A stretch of 64,000 nucleotides of DNA from CAVTSA01 sp963737225 (GCA_963737225.1 CAVTSA010000017.1:248001-312000), one strand, 5' to 3'; positions 17,801-26,646 are shown, numbered from the stretch's first letter. Notes: generated by a model from the sequence alone, not told the origin. A program made the numbers and translations.

Positions 17801-18714
17801 CTATCGGACCTGGGATAACCACATATTGCGGGCACTGGTCGCTTCGGAGAGGGCGGCGCGGACCTCGGCGACGACGGCGGTAGAGCGCGTGCGCAGGTCG
17901 GCCCCCGTGTAGCGGAGCAGACGGACGCCGATCTGGAGCAAGCGATTCTGGCGCGCCGGTTGTCGTCCACCAGACGATCGCGATGGTTTTCGCCGTCGTA
18001 CTCGATCGCCAGGCCGGGCTCGGGATAGAACAGATCGACCCGGGCGACGAACTGGCCGGTCGCCGCATGCAGGTCCACCTGCGCTCTGGGTCGAGGAAGC
18101 CCGCTCATCTCGAGCAGCAGGCGCAACCCCGTCTCCATCGGGGACTCCGACCTCGGTTCGGCCAGCGCGATCGCCCTGCGGGCTTGCACGACGCCGTTGG
18201 CACCCCCGCGCGCGGCGACGAACTCCTCCAGTGCCGGCAGGTCGACCAGGCCGCCCGCCAGCGCCTGGTCCAGCGCGACGACCGCGTCCTGAAGCGGCAG
18301 CCGGCCGGCGAGGTCGAAGCAGGTTCGCAGCGCGCTCGTCACCGGGAACCCCTTTCTCCAGACCATCTGGGCCGGGTCGAAATCTTCCCGCCGGACAACG
18401 GCCGCGACACGTTCCGAGGTCACGGTCGGGGTGGGGACGATGACCTCAGGTCGTCCGCGAGCTGGAACGTCGAGACCATGGAGGCGGGCCGCGACCGGGC
18501 CGGCGAAGGCGAATCCCTCGGGGAGGCCTCGCGCGATGGGGATCAAGTTCGTGGTGTCGGTGGCGGCGTAGCCCCGCCAGCAGTACCACCCCTGGCAGAG
18601 GCGCCTCCAGGCCGACCCCCGCAGCTGTCCCTTCGAGATGCCGGCGGCCCCCGCCTCGGCGATCGTGAACGGGCCACTTCGAAGCTCCTCCGGTACCCGG
18701 CAAGCCCTTGCCAT
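17801..18714 (-). pseudogene. Second AbiEi-like/DUF559 gene, frameshifted
   Basis: Paralogue of the 5.1-kb gene. Both share C-Q-G-W-Y, S-P-M-E-T and the whole nuclease core I-E-Y-D-G-E-N-H-R-D-R-L-V-D-D-N-R-R. Directly after N-R-R the frame breaks: a GC pair is extra within the run GGCGCGCC (about 17951-17958). Dropping two bases restores Q-N-R-L-L-Q-I-G-V-R-L-L-R-Y-T-G, matching the intact copy, and ends at a TAG at 17801. As read, the frame runs on into the enolase-family gene and codes for nonsense. Total span 914 nt, two more than a multiple of three. Either a fresh pseudogene or an indel in the data. Confidence 0.85.
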
Positions 18715-18793
18715 GCCACCAGCGTGGCCCGGCCTGCCATGCCTGCCAATCCCCCCTGTAACGCACCTCCACCCGCCCGCCGCCGGTCACCGC

Positions 18794-18853
18794 ACAGTGC
18801 TGGCAAAGCGCCGGTATCCGAGCGGGAATGACCGCGCCTCGCTGGCAATGTGC
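18794..18853. repeat. Paired palindrome, type F (42-bp phase), upstream of the second DUF559 gene
   Basis: GCTGGC cores at 18799-18804 and 18841-18846, 42 bp apart; flanks ACAGTG...AAA and AATGT match the element at 6005. Lies between the DUF559 start and the acyltransferase gene. Confidence 0.7.
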
Positions 18854-18878
18854 GGGGATCGGGCCATCCTCCTCGCGG

Positions 18879-19733
18879 TCAGCGGCGCTTCGACTCCGCC
18901 GGTGCCGAGACCCGCCAGCGATCGATCCACGAGCCGGTCACCGCCTCCGCGGGGCGCTCCAGCGAAAGCTGCCGCACCGCCTCCTCCACCCGCGCGGTAA
19001 AGGCACGCGACCCCTCCCCGCCGTAGAGCGTGAGAGGCCTTCCGATCCGGATCCAGGCCGGGGCCGGCAGTGGCAGCGCCTGACCCTTGGGCATGATCCG
19101 GTGCGATCCGCCGACGTACACCGGGACCACCGGCGCGCCGGTCTCCTGGGCCAGGTGGCCGATCCCCCGCTGGAACGGCTGCAGCTCTCCGGTGACCGAG
19201 CGCGTGCCCTCCGGGAACAGCACCAGGTGCCAGCCCGACTTGACCAGCATCGTCGCGCTGTGCAGCACCGCCTGCGCCCCGCCGGTGCGCGTGAACGGGA
19301 ACGTGTTGAGCCACAGTGAGACGAGGCGGCCGCCCCACTGCCGCTTGTACCAGTAGTCCGCCGCCGCCCCGACCACGGTCCGATCACGCACCTCGTCGGG
19401 GAGCGCGTACAGCAGCAGCTGGAGGTCTGCGTGGGAAACGTGGTTGGACGCGATCAGCACCGGCCGATCGACGTTCCGCAGCCACTCCTGACCGCTCACC
19501 TTCGGGTGTGCCATGACCCGCGTGAACGGCAGCGAGAGGCCGTGCTGGATGCCGCGGCGGACCAGGCGAACCGGCTCCGACCGGGCCCAGGAGAGGTCGC
19601 TCGATGCGGCCGGCACCACGTCCGCCCGCGGCGCCCAGGATCGCGGTCGCTGCTTGCGCCACTGCCAGCCGTCGGCGACCAGCCGCAGGTCCCGCAGCGG
19701 TCCGACCTGCCTCACCGACGGCGGCACCTTCAT
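18879..19733 (-). CDS. PlsC-type lysophospholipid acyltransferase
   Basis: 284 residues from M-K-V-P-P. Catalytic motif N-H-V-S-H-A-D (H-x4-D) near 97 and the phosphate-binding F-P-E-G-T-R-S near 173, then V-V-P-V-Y-V-G. It transfers an acyl chain to lysophosphatidate or another hydroxyl acceptor at the membrane. Last gene of a coupled four-gene operon; its ATG overlaps the LarA-like stop (ATGA). The context suggests that the acceptor may be a special lipid rather than ordinary glycerophosphate. Confidence 0.87.
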   Translation of the reverse strand: MKVPPSVRQVGPLRDLRLVADGWQWRKQRPRSWAPRADVVPAASSDLSWARSEPVRLVRRGIQHGLSLPFTRVMAHPKVSGQEWLRNVDRPVLIASNHVSHADLQLLLYALPDEVRDRTVVGAAADYWYKRQWGGRLVSLWLNTFPFTRTGGAQAVLHSATMLVKSGWHLVLFPEGTRSVTGELQPFQRGIGHLAQETGAPVVPVYVGGSHRIMPKGQALPLPAPAWIRIGRPLTLYGGEGSRAFTARVEEAVRQLSLERPAEAVTGSWIDRWRVSAPAESKRR

Positions 19734-21307
19734 CGCACGTCGGCGAGCAGCAGCGGCGGCATCCGCAGATGGGTGATGCTCGGGTAGCGCCCGACGGTCT
19801 GCTCGGCCATCTCGAGCGCGTCCTCCAGCGAGGTCGCGCACTTGAACCCGAGGTGGTGGACGGTCTTCCGGTCGCCGCCGACGATGATCACGTCCCCCAC
19901 GTGCTCCATCGCGTGCACCGCCCAGTACCAGGCATAAAACGGATGCACGCCGTGGTAGGCGTTGGACTTGCGGAACAGCTGCCGGTACCAGGGGTCCTCT
20001 GCGAACCGCTCTTCGAAGTCGCGCTCGATGGCGACCGGGTCCAGCGTCTCCGCCAGCACCTCGTCGAAGAAGTCGATGTACGAGGGGTGCTGCACGGAGT
20101 CGAACTCGTAGCGGCAGGGGTGCTCGAGGATCACCACCCCACCCTTGCGCACCACCGGCTGGCCGCGGTAGAGGTTGAACAGATACCCGAGTCCCAGGCA
20201 GACCACCAGCACCGGGTTGAGCGGCGCGTTGACGTTGTAGGGTCCCATGTAGGGCACCCCCATGGTCACGATGTCGGTCTGCCCCTCGACCTCCGTCGTC
20301 AGCTGCGCCCGCACCGCCGCCAGCGTCTTGTCGTGCACCGCGTCGACCTGGCCAGCGTGGACCGCGGTCAGTCCGTACGGGGCCCGCATCGAGTGAAAGA
20401 CGGTCTGCTTGACGGTCGGCGGCGCCAGGTCGGTGAGCTGCTTGATCGCCAGGAACGCTGCCTGGTCTCCCGCCGTCCAGTCGGTCTCCCGCTTCTGCAT
20501 GAATCCGGCAACCGCCGGGAAGGAGTGGTTGTTGACCGCGGTCTCGATGTGAAACACGCGCACCGCGTCCTCGATCAGCTTTCCCTGCCGGATGCAGGAC
20601 TGGTGCAGCGCCGAATCGGGCGGGTGCATGTAGGAGCGGGAGTTGCGCAGCGTCTCCACGTTGTGGTGCTGCCGGATCCCCTGGTAGCTCGCGAGGCCGG
20701 TCGCCATCGACTTGTGCCCCCCGTCCATCGGGACCAGGGTCAGGTTGACGTAGATCACCAGATCCGACTCGGCGGCACGCCGGTTGAGCGTCACCGCCTC
20801 CCCGTCGTCGAGCACGCCCACGACAACGTTGCCATCCGGGTCCTCGGCGTCGTGGTTGTACAGGCGATCGGGGTAGAACGTATGGAAGACGCGGTCGCCG
20901 ACGACGTGGTGGATCTCGTCCGCCGTCATCCTGCGGTGCAGGCCGGTGGCGATGATGAGCTCGATGTCCTCCACGCCGATGCCGGCCGCTATCTCCAGGA
21001 CCTCCTCCAGGATCAGCTGGCGGACGTCCGGCGCCGCCATCGGCGGCAGCGGAAGGGACAGGTCATCCATCGCGATCGTGAGCCGCATCCCCGGACGCAG
21101 CAGCGAGGCCAGCGGGTCGTCGTCGAGTGGGTGCGCCAGCGCCCGCCGGATCGCCCGTTCGGGATGAGCGATGGGTTCCAGCGGGTCGGGCGGATAGACG
21201 ATCCGGCTCCCCAGCGGCAGCCGCTCCAGGCGGACCCCCTCACCGAAATGGAACAGCGTGGGCGGCGTGTTGCGGTCGATCTCGATGACGGCGCCGGGGC
21301 GGTTCAT
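19730..21307 (-). CDS. LarA-like (DUF2088) nickel-pincer racemase-family protein
   Basis: 525 residues, about 100 more than LarA. N-terminal DUF2088 features: A-M-D-D-L-S-L-P-L-P-P near 78 and I-I-A-T-G-L-H-R-R-M-T-A-D-E near 116, whose His matches the nickel ligand. G-G-H-K-S-M-A-T-G near 196 has the Lys that carries the pincer cofactor in LarA, and R-Q-H-H-N follows. LarA homologues racemise or epimerise 2-hydroxy acids. No larBCE cofactor genes are in the window. Coupled on both sides (ATGA) to the alcohol dehydrogenase and the acyltransferase. Confidence 0.8.
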   Translation of the reverse strand: MNRPGAVIEIDRNTPPTLFHFGEGVRLERLPLGSRIVYPPDPLEPIAHPERAIRRALAHPLDDDPLASLLRPGMRLTIAMDDLSLPLPPMAAPDVRQLILEEVLEIAAGIGVEDIELIIATGLHRRMTADEIHHVVGDRVFHTFYPDRLYNHDAEDPDGNVVVGVLDDGEAVTLNRRAAESDLVIYVNLTLVPMDGGHKSMATGLASYQGIRQHHNVETLRNSRSYMHPPDSALHQSCIRQGKLIEDAVRVFHIETAVNNHSFPAVAGFMQKRETDWTAGDQAAFLAIKQLTDLAPPTVKQTVFHSMRAPYGLTAVHAGQVDAVHDKTLAAVRAQLTTEVEGQTDIVTMGVPYMGPYNVNAPLNPVLVVCLGLGYLFNLYRGQPVVRKGGVVILEHPCRYEFDSVQHPSYIDFFDEVLAETLDPVAIERDFEERFAEDPWYRQLFRKSNAYHGVHPFYAWYWAVHAMEHVGDVIIVGGDRKTVHHLGFKCATSLEDALEMAEQTVGRYPSITHLRMPPLLLADVR

Positions 21308-22507
21308 TCGGTGCTCGATCCTACCCGGTGGTCGAAAGCGACCTTCACCGCGCCCAGCGACCCCGCCGCCGACGCGTAGCCGATCGCGTCGCGGTAGCCG
21401 GCAAGCGGAAACAAGGGGCCCACCAGCCGCTCCAGGTGCAGCCCAGGCGCCGCCTCCAGGGCGAGCTCGAACGTGCGTCGGGTGCGGGGGCCCCGTTCGG
21501 GGCGCTCGGTCCCGTAGGCGTAGGCGCCGAGCACCGAGAGCTCGCGCTGCCAGATCGGCCCCCAGTCAACCTTCACCTCGCCCGGCATGCCGACCGCCAC
21601 CAGCCGGCCGCCGGCACGCGTCAGGCGAGCGGCCAGATTCAGGCCGGACGCCGTCCCGGTGCACTCGAACGTGACCTCGGGCCCACCCAGGAGCAGGCTC
21701 CGCCCTCCGGCCATACCCTCGACCCGCACCGCCCCGGTGTGAAAGCGGACACGCTGCACGACCTCCGACGGCGAGATCACGACGTCGGCGCCGAGCGCGC
21801 GTGCCAGCTCTTTCTGGACCGGGTGCTTGGCCACCACCAGCACCTGCCGGGGAGTGGTGAAGGCGCGGACCGCGGCCAGGGTAAGGAGGCCCATCGTGCC
21901 CGCTCCGTTGACGAGCACCCGCTCGTCGGACGCGACCCGCGCCCGCAGCGCGGCGTGGACTGCGCAGCTGAAGGGCTCGATCAGCACCGCCGCCTCGTCC
22001 GAGAGCACGTCGGGCACCGGGTGCAGCTGCGAGTGGTGGGCCACCAGCTTCTCCCCCCAACCCCCACCGGTGCCGGCGCAGTATCCGGTCTGGAGCCCCA
22101 CCTCGACATCCCCGCTGTTGACCCGCTCGCAGAGGCCGGGCCGTCCGGCCGCGCACTGCGGGCAGGGCGGGTAGAGCCCCCGCACCCGGCAGCCGAGCAC
22201 GGGCTCGACCACCACCCGGTCTCCGCTGTCCGTCTCCCCGACCACCTCGTGGCCGGGAACGAACGGGTAGCTGGTCAGGGCGGCCAGGTAGAGGGACGCG
22301 TGCCCGGTGACCGCCGCCAGGTCCGAGCCGCAGATGCCCGCCAGCCGGGGTCGGACGACCAGCCATGAAGGGCCTGGCAGCACCGGCTCCGGGTACCCCG
22401 CCGAAATGCAGCAGCGACAGCTCGCTGGTGGCGACGCGGGGGTCGCCCCGAGAGGCGCGCACCAGGCCGTAGCGCGCCTCCGACCGGTAGAGGGTGACGG
22501 CCAGCAT
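21304..22507 (-). CDS. Zinc-dependent alcohol dehydrogenase (MDR family), frame broken near the N-terminus
   Basis: The catalytic domain reads clearly: G-I-C-G-S-D, G-H-E-V-V-G-E, four structural-zinc Cys in C-x10-C-P-Q-C...C-E-R, and the Rossmann N-G-A-G-T-M-G-L. The natural start is the ATG at 22507, which shares a base with the reductase stop (TGATG) and opens M-L-A-V-T-L-Y, but that frame loses register after H-F-G-G-V-P. One extra C within about 22387-22393 explains it; without it the protein continues V-P-E-P-V-L-P-G-P-S-W and totals about 400 residues. As given, only a GTG at 22383 would serve, cutting off the first 40 residues. It oxidises alcohols or reduces aldehydes. Confidence 0.8.
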
Positions 22508-24894
22508 CAGCCGGAGCCCGCGATCGACCCGCCGCGGACGCCCAGCTTGTAGGACGGCGACCGCGGGTTGGGAACCGGCAGGCGCCAGTTGCTGGGCGCC
22601 ATCCTCCAGCGTTCGACGCGCCAGCCGCGCTGGCCGGCGATCTGAGAAAGACGCGGGTCGGGGTTGACGGCGACCGGGGTCCCGACCAGCTCGAGCATGG
22701 GGAGGTCGCTGAGAGAGTCGGCGTAGGCGAAGCTCGATGAAAGATCCACCGCGCCCTCGCGTGCGTACCTCTCCAGGAGCGTGCCGCGTGCCTCCCCGGC
22801 CGGAGGCGGTGACACCAGATCACCGGTCAAACGGCCGTCGCCGTCGATCAGAAGGTGGGCGCAGTCGACCTCCACCTCGAGCAGCTCGGCGAGCGGCTCC
22901 ACCACCACGTCCATCGCCCCCGTCAGCAGCAGCACCCGGTGGCCGGCCCGCTTGTGCTCCCGGATGCGGCGGATGCCCTCCGGGTAGATGCGTCGCAGCG
23001 TCACCGGCTCCAACGCCTCCCGGCCCAGGTGTCGCATCTCCTCGGCGTCGAGCCCGGCGTACTCGCGATAGAACGAGCGCTGGAACTCGGCCCGCGAGTT
23101 GCGCTCCAGCGCCAGCCAGCGCGGGGCACGGCGGGCCATGCGGGCCAAAAAGCGCGGCCAGTCGCGCGCCGGCTGATCGCGGAGCCGCATCCAGAAGTAG
23201 TACTCGACCACGTTCGTCTCGACCAGCGTTCCGTCGACGTCGAAGACCGCCAGCACGTCGTCACGCCCGGCGCGGCGCGCAAGCGCGGTCCGCGCGGGGT
23301 TGGCGCTGGCCTTGGGCACGGTGCTGCCGCGGGGAGCGGCGCCCCGGCGCGCCATGGTGTCGGCACGAGCCATCCGGATCACGGTCGGAAAGTGGACCCG
23401 CAGGAGGTAGTCGGCCCAATCGAAGCGCGCGGTGTCGAAGGGGAAGAGCGCCTGCTCCTCGGCCGGGATCGTCTCCCACAGCTCGAGGACGTGGGCAGGG
23501 TCGAAGATCGCGTCGACGTCGGTGTAGATCGCGTACAGGTCGAGCAGCGACAGCGAGCGCTCCAGCGTCGTCCGGCGTTCGTGCAGCTCGTCTGACCAGC
23601 GCGCCGCCCTGGGCCCGACGGGGACCAGCTCGACCGCCTGCTGAAGCGCTTCGATCGCCCGCAGCGCGAGGCGGCCGCGTCCGGCCAGCTCCTGGCGGGT
23701 GGGGAACGTCCAGGTGGGCGAGCCGATCGCCTGCCCGTAGCGATCCCGAAGAGGATGCTCCGTGAAGTAGGTCCCCGCCAGCTCGTAGAGCCTGCGCAGG
23801 CGGAGGGGGTTCCTGCCACCGGAGGCGGCATGGTAGATGCGATGGTCGTCCCCCTCCGCCGGGGGACTCGCCGCGACCGCGAGCACGGTGTTGACGACGT
23901 AGTCGACCGGGATCACGTCGAGCGGTGCGTCCGGGAGGCCGGAGAAGTCGGTGAGGACGCCCCGCGCAAAGGCCAGGATGATCGGTTCCGCCATCCGAAA
24001 TCCCTCGAGCCAGCCGGGGACGGGGTCGCGCAGCGCGGACTCGATGATCGAGGGGCGGACGATCGAGAGGGGAAGGTCGCCGTGCAGCTCGACCACGGCG
24101 CGCTCGGCCATCGCCTTGGTGGAGGAGTAGATGTCCGTGAATCCCATCGCGCGCGCGTGAGCGCGCCCCCGCTCGACCAGCCGGTCCTTGGCCCAGCGAT
24201 CGCGCAGCCGCTCGGTGGCGCGGGCGGTGGCCGGGGTCCCGGCCGGCCCCATCCGTCGCCGGGCCTGGGAGGAGAACCGGGCGAGCAGCTCGGGGCGGCG
24301 GCTCTCCTCCTCCACCACCGGGCGCAGGCCGGAGAGAATCGCCGCTTCGTGCCGCCAGTTGAGTCCCGGGTCGTGGGGCAGCACCTCGTCGACGCGACCG
24401 CGCAGCATGCCACCCACGAACGCGGTGGAGATGTGCACCAGATGGGGGTGGGCCCCGGTCGCGCGCACGGCCTCCACCAGCCGCGCGGCCCCCCAGAGGT
24501 TGGTCTGTGCCGACCAGTCGGCCGGATTGTCGAACTCGACCGCGGCCGCCGAGTGGATCACGACGTCGCAGGACGCGAGCAGCGTGCGCCCCTCGTCCGT
24601 GAGACCGAGGCCGTCACGGTCCAGGTTGATGGGAAGGATCCGCAGCTTGTCCCGGGCCAGGGCCAGGAACCGCTCCTCGCCCAGCTCGTCCTTGAGCCTG
24701 CGGAAGGCGGGACTGGAAAGGATCTCGCGGTCCAGCCGCTCGGCCGCGGGCCGCCGCGCGGAATCCCGGATCGCGACCACGATGCAGCCCACGTCCGGGA
24801 TCTCGCGAAGGATCTTCTCCACCAGCGACTTCCCGAGGAAGCCGGTCGTGCCGGTGACGCAGATCGTCTTCTGCCGCAGGGCGTCGCGGATCAA
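22507..24894 (-). CDS. Fatty acyl-CoA reductase (NAD_binding_4) fused to HAD-IB phosphatase
   Basis: 795 residues. The first 520 form an extended SDR reductase: T-G-T-T-G-F-L-G-K at 14-22, V-I-H-S-A-A-A near 111, and the catalytic Y-S-S-T-K near 262, with the I-P-V-D-Y-V-V-N segment used in acyl-CoA reductases and the reductase domain of carboxylic-acid reductases. From about 550 a HAD-IB domain follows with F-D-V-D-G-T-L (motif I), L-L-T-G-A (II) and Y-A-D-S-L-S-D-L (IV). Predicted to reduce an activated fatty acid to aldehyde or alcohol and to remove a phosphate. First gene of the operon; start is TTG, 9 nt after TACACT. Confidence 0.87.
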   Translation of the reverse strand: MIRDALRQKTICVTGTTGFLGKSLVEKILREIPDVGCIVVAIRDSARRPAAERLDREILSSPAFRRLKDELGEERFLALARDKLRILPINLDRDGLGLTDEGRTLLASCDVVIHSAAAVEFDNPADWSAQTNLWGAARLVEAVRATGAHPHLVHISTAFVGGMLRGRVDEVLPHDPGLNWRHEAAILSGLRPVVEEESRRPELLARFSSQARRRMGPAGTPATARATERLRDRWAKDRLVERGRAHARAMGFTDIYSSTKAMAERAVVELHGDLPLSIVRPSIIESALRDPVPGWLEGFRMAEPIILAFARGVLTDFSGLPDAPLDVIPVDYVVNTVLAVAASPPAEGDDHRIYHAASGGRNPLRLRRLYELAGTYFTEHPLRDRYGQAIGSPTWTFPTRQELAGRGRLALRAIEALQQAVELVPVGPRAARWSDELHERRTTLERSLSLLDLYAIYTDVDAIFDPAHVLELWETIPAEEQALFPFDTARFDWADYLLRVHFPTVIRMARADTMARRGAAPRGSTVPKASANPARTALARRAGRDDVLAVFDVDGTLVETNVVEYYFWMRLRDQPARDWPRFLARMARRAPRWLALERNSRAEFQRSFYREYAGLDAEEMRHLGREALEPVTLRRIYPEGIRRIREHKRAGHRVLLLTGAMDVVVEPLAELLEVEVDCAHLLIDGDGRLTGDLVSPPPAGEARGTLLERYAREGAVDLSSSFAYADSLSDLPMLELVGTPVAVNPDPRLSQIAGQRGWRVERWRMAPSNWRLPVPNPRSPSYKLGVRGGSIAGSG

Positions 24895-24903
24895 CGGCGA
24901 GTC

Positions 24904-24909
24904 AGTGTA
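24904..24909 (-). promoter_or_regulatory. -10 box (TACACT) of the lipid operon
   Basis: TACACT, 9 nt, then the TTG start of the reductase; near-leaderless. Confidence 0.35.
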
Positions 24910-24981
24910 GTGGTCGTGAGCGGCGGCCCACCGCGCCGGACCGGGGTGGCTTGCGCATCTCGCCTGGCTACGGCGCTGAGG

Positions 24982-24987
24982 TATTCT
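24982..24987 (+). promoter_or_regulatory. -10 box (TATTCT), leaderless start of a 43-aa membrane peptide
   Basis: TATTCT, 8 nt, then ATG at 24996. No ribosome site. Confidence 0.5.
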
Positions 24988-24995
24988 GGCGTTCG

Positions 24996-25127
24996 ATGGA
25001 GACAGCGTCGTCCGGGGGGCTCTACATCTACCTCCTCTTCGTGATCGCGTTCCTGTATTTCGCCGCCGCCATCGGCGCCGTGATCATGCTGTTTCTCCGT
25101 CCCCGGCTGCGCCGGCGCCCTCGCTGA
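24996..25127 (+). CDS. Small single-span membrane protein (43 aa)
   Basis: Not recognised. Short polar start, one strongly hydrophobic helix (about residues 9-34, L-Y-I-Y-L-L-F to I-M-L-F-L), and a basic end with seven Arg in the last nine residues, so N-out/C-in insertion is expected. Support comes from the -10 box at leaderless distance and clean codon use; no ribosome site is seen. It is divergent from the lipid operon and may be a membrane-associated small protein. Confidence 0.55.
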   Translation: METASSGGLYIYLLFVIAFLYFAAAIGAVIMLFLRPRLRRRPR

Positions 25128-25143
25128 CGCCCGGTCTTCAACA

Positions 25144-25205
25144 CCAGACTGTCCACACTCCGGGCCTAAAGCGGCGCGGGTAGGCCCGGAGTGCGGACAC
25201 TCTGG
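25144..25205. repeat. Paired palindrome, type E2 (42-bp phase)
   Basis: 62-bp inverted structure from CCAGA to TCTGG. Units A-C-T-GTCCACACT (25148-25159) and AGTGCGGACACT (25190-25201) are 42 bp apart; the middle CTAAAGCGGCGCGGGTAGG is shared with the 61670 element, while the arms beside it (CCGGGC/GCCCGG) differ in a base-pair-preserving way. Confidence 0.75.
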
Positions 25206-25254
25206 CCTCGAGTGGCCTCGCGTGGGCCCCTCCTGCACCTCCTGTGGTTTCCAC

Positions 25255-25283
25255 TTGCGTTCCGCCCTCGATCGCATTACGAT
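25255..25283 (+). promoter_or_regulatory. Promoter of the acyltransferase-3 gene
   Basis: TTGCGT, 17 bp, TACGAT in a locally A+T-rich stretch. Predicted start near 25290, on top of a 10-bp palindrome. Confidence 0.55.
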
Positions 25284-25289
25284 ATTTAT

Positions 25290-25299
25290 GTGATATCAC
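25290..25299. promoter_or_regulatory. Palindrome GTGATATCAC, possible operator
   Basis: Perfect 10-bp palindrome at the predicted transcription start of the acyltransferase gene; a repressor site is plausible. Confidence 0.4.
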
Positions 25300-25324
25300 T
25301 TTCCTCTCGGCGGAGCGATTGTCG

Positions 25325-25347
25325 GCCGGCCGGGTGACCCGGCCGGC
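25325..25347 (+). promoter_or_regulatory. Leader hairpin next to the ribosome site
   Basis: GCCGGCCGGGT and ACCCGGCCGGC are separated by one base: an extremely stable hairpin ending 3 nt before AAGGAGGG (25351-25358). It could stabilise the mRNA or limit access to the ribosome site. Confidence 0.5.
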
Positions 25348-25365
25348 TGGAAGGAGGGTCTGGCC

Positions 25366-26568
25366 ATGACGACCGCGGAGCTATCCCCGGTCCTGCCCGC
25401 GCCGGTTGCCGCGAACCCCGTGGCGACGCTGGCGAACGCCGCCGCCACCTCGAAGACGCGACTCTTCTTCGCAGACCATCTACGGGTGGGTCTGACCGCG
25501 CTGGTCGTCATCCACCACCTGACGATCTCGCTGGCGGCCACGCTTCCCGGTCTCTGGTACTACGAGGTGCCGAACAGGAGCACACCGACCCTGGTGTTCG
25601 GCGTCCTGCTCCTCCTCATCGACCAGTCGTTCTTCATGGGCGCGTTCTTTCTGATCGCCGGGTACTTCACGCCCTCGTCGTACGACCGCAAGGGCGCCGG
25701 CGGGTTCTTGCGCGACCGTGTGATCCGGCTGATCATCCCGCTCGCGTTCTTCTGGCTGGTGCTCAGCCCAGTGACGGAGATGCTTGGGGCCCTGGGTTCC
25801 GACCAACCTGTCACCTTCAGCTGGAGCGCGTACCTCACCTCGATCGGCCCCGGTCCGCTCTGGTTCGTGGAGGTGCTGTTCCTCCTTTCGGCCCTCTACG
25901 TGGTCGCTCGGCTCCTGCTCCGGCACCAGGTCCCTGAGCGGTCGCCCGAGCGGCACGCACCGCCGACGATTCGCCTGGCCGCCCTCTTCGCCCTGGGCCT
26001 GGCGGCGGCGACCTTCCTCTTCCGCCTCGTCGTCCCCGTCGGCTACATCACGCCGGTGTTCGGCCTCCCGACCCCGGCCTACCTGCCCCAGTACGTCGGT
26101 CTCTTCGCGGTCGGTGTGATCGCCGCCCGGCGGGGCTGGTTCCACTCCATGCCCGATCGCATGGGCTGGATCGGGTTCGCCGTCTCCGGAGTGGTCACGG
26201 TCTTCGTCTTCGTGCCCTCCCTGGTGAGCGGCGCCGCCGGCGGCGCGTACGCCGGTGGGATGCACTGGCAGGCGGCCGGCTACGCGCTGTGGGACTCCAC
26301 GATGTCGGTCGGCATGTTCTGCGGGCTGCTCATGGTCTTCCGGCGGTGGGCGAACAGCGCCGGGCGGCTCTGGAACGAGCTGTCGCGCAACGCGTTCGGC
26401 GTCTACGTCATGCATCCGCCGCTGCTGGTCCTGGTCGCGATCCCCGTCGGGCTGGCCCCGATCAATCCGCTGCTCAAGCTGCTGGTCGCGGTCGTGGTTG
26501 CCCTCCCGCTCTGCTTCTCTGTCGCAGGTCTCGTCCGCCGTGTCCCAGGCATCAACAGGGTCCTCTAA
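25366..26568 (+). CDS. Acyltransferase family 3 integral membrane protein
   Basis: 400 residues, about ten membrane helices. The N-terminal family pattern is present: F-F-A-D-H-L-R-V-G-L near 35 followed by V-V-I-H-H-L, whose His is the conserved catalytic candidate of acyltransferase-3 (OafB/OatA-like) proteins. They move acyl groups across or onto sugars, glucans, lipids or antibiotics on the outside. The ATG has AAGGAGGG 8 nt upstream. Single gene with its own promoter. Substrate unknown. Confidence 0.87.
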   Translation: MTTAELSPVLPAPVAANPVATLANAAATSKTRLFFADHLRVGLTALVVIHHLTISLAATLPGLWYYEVPNRSTPTLVFGVLLLLIDQSFFMGAFFLIAGYFTPSSYDRKGAGGFLRDRVIRLIIPLAFFWLVLSPVTEMLGALGSDQPVTFSWSAYLTSIGPGPLWFVEVLFLLSALYVVARLLLRHQVPERSPERHAPPTIRLAALFALGLAAATFLFRLVVPVGYITPVFGLPTPAYLPQYVGLFAVGVIAARRGWFHSMPDRMGWIGFAVSGVVTVFVFVPSLVSGAAGGAYAGGMHWQAAGYALWDSTMSVGMFCGLLMVFRRWANSAGRLWNELSRNAFGVYVMHPPLLVLVAIPVGLAPINPLLKLLVAVVVALPLCFSVAGLVRRVPGINRVL

Positions 26569-26586
26569 ACCCAACCCCCCTGTCCC

Positions 26587-26646
26587 CCGTTTGCTAGCAG
26601 TAGGGCGCTACCGGCGGGTTCTTAGGGCCCACCTGCTAGCAAACGG
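26587..26646. repeat. Paired palindrome, type E1 (42-bp phase)
   Basis: 60-bp inverted structure. GCTAGC cores at 26593-26598 and 26635-26640 are 42 bp apart with arms CCGTTTGCTAGCAG / CTGCTAGCAAACGG. Lies between two convergent genes. Confidence 0.8.

Noticed and set aside
19604..21379. 591-codon open frame on the plus strand
   Set aside because: Antisense to the LarA-like gene, no family sequence, rich in His/Arg/Val as typical for shadows in G+C-rich DNA.
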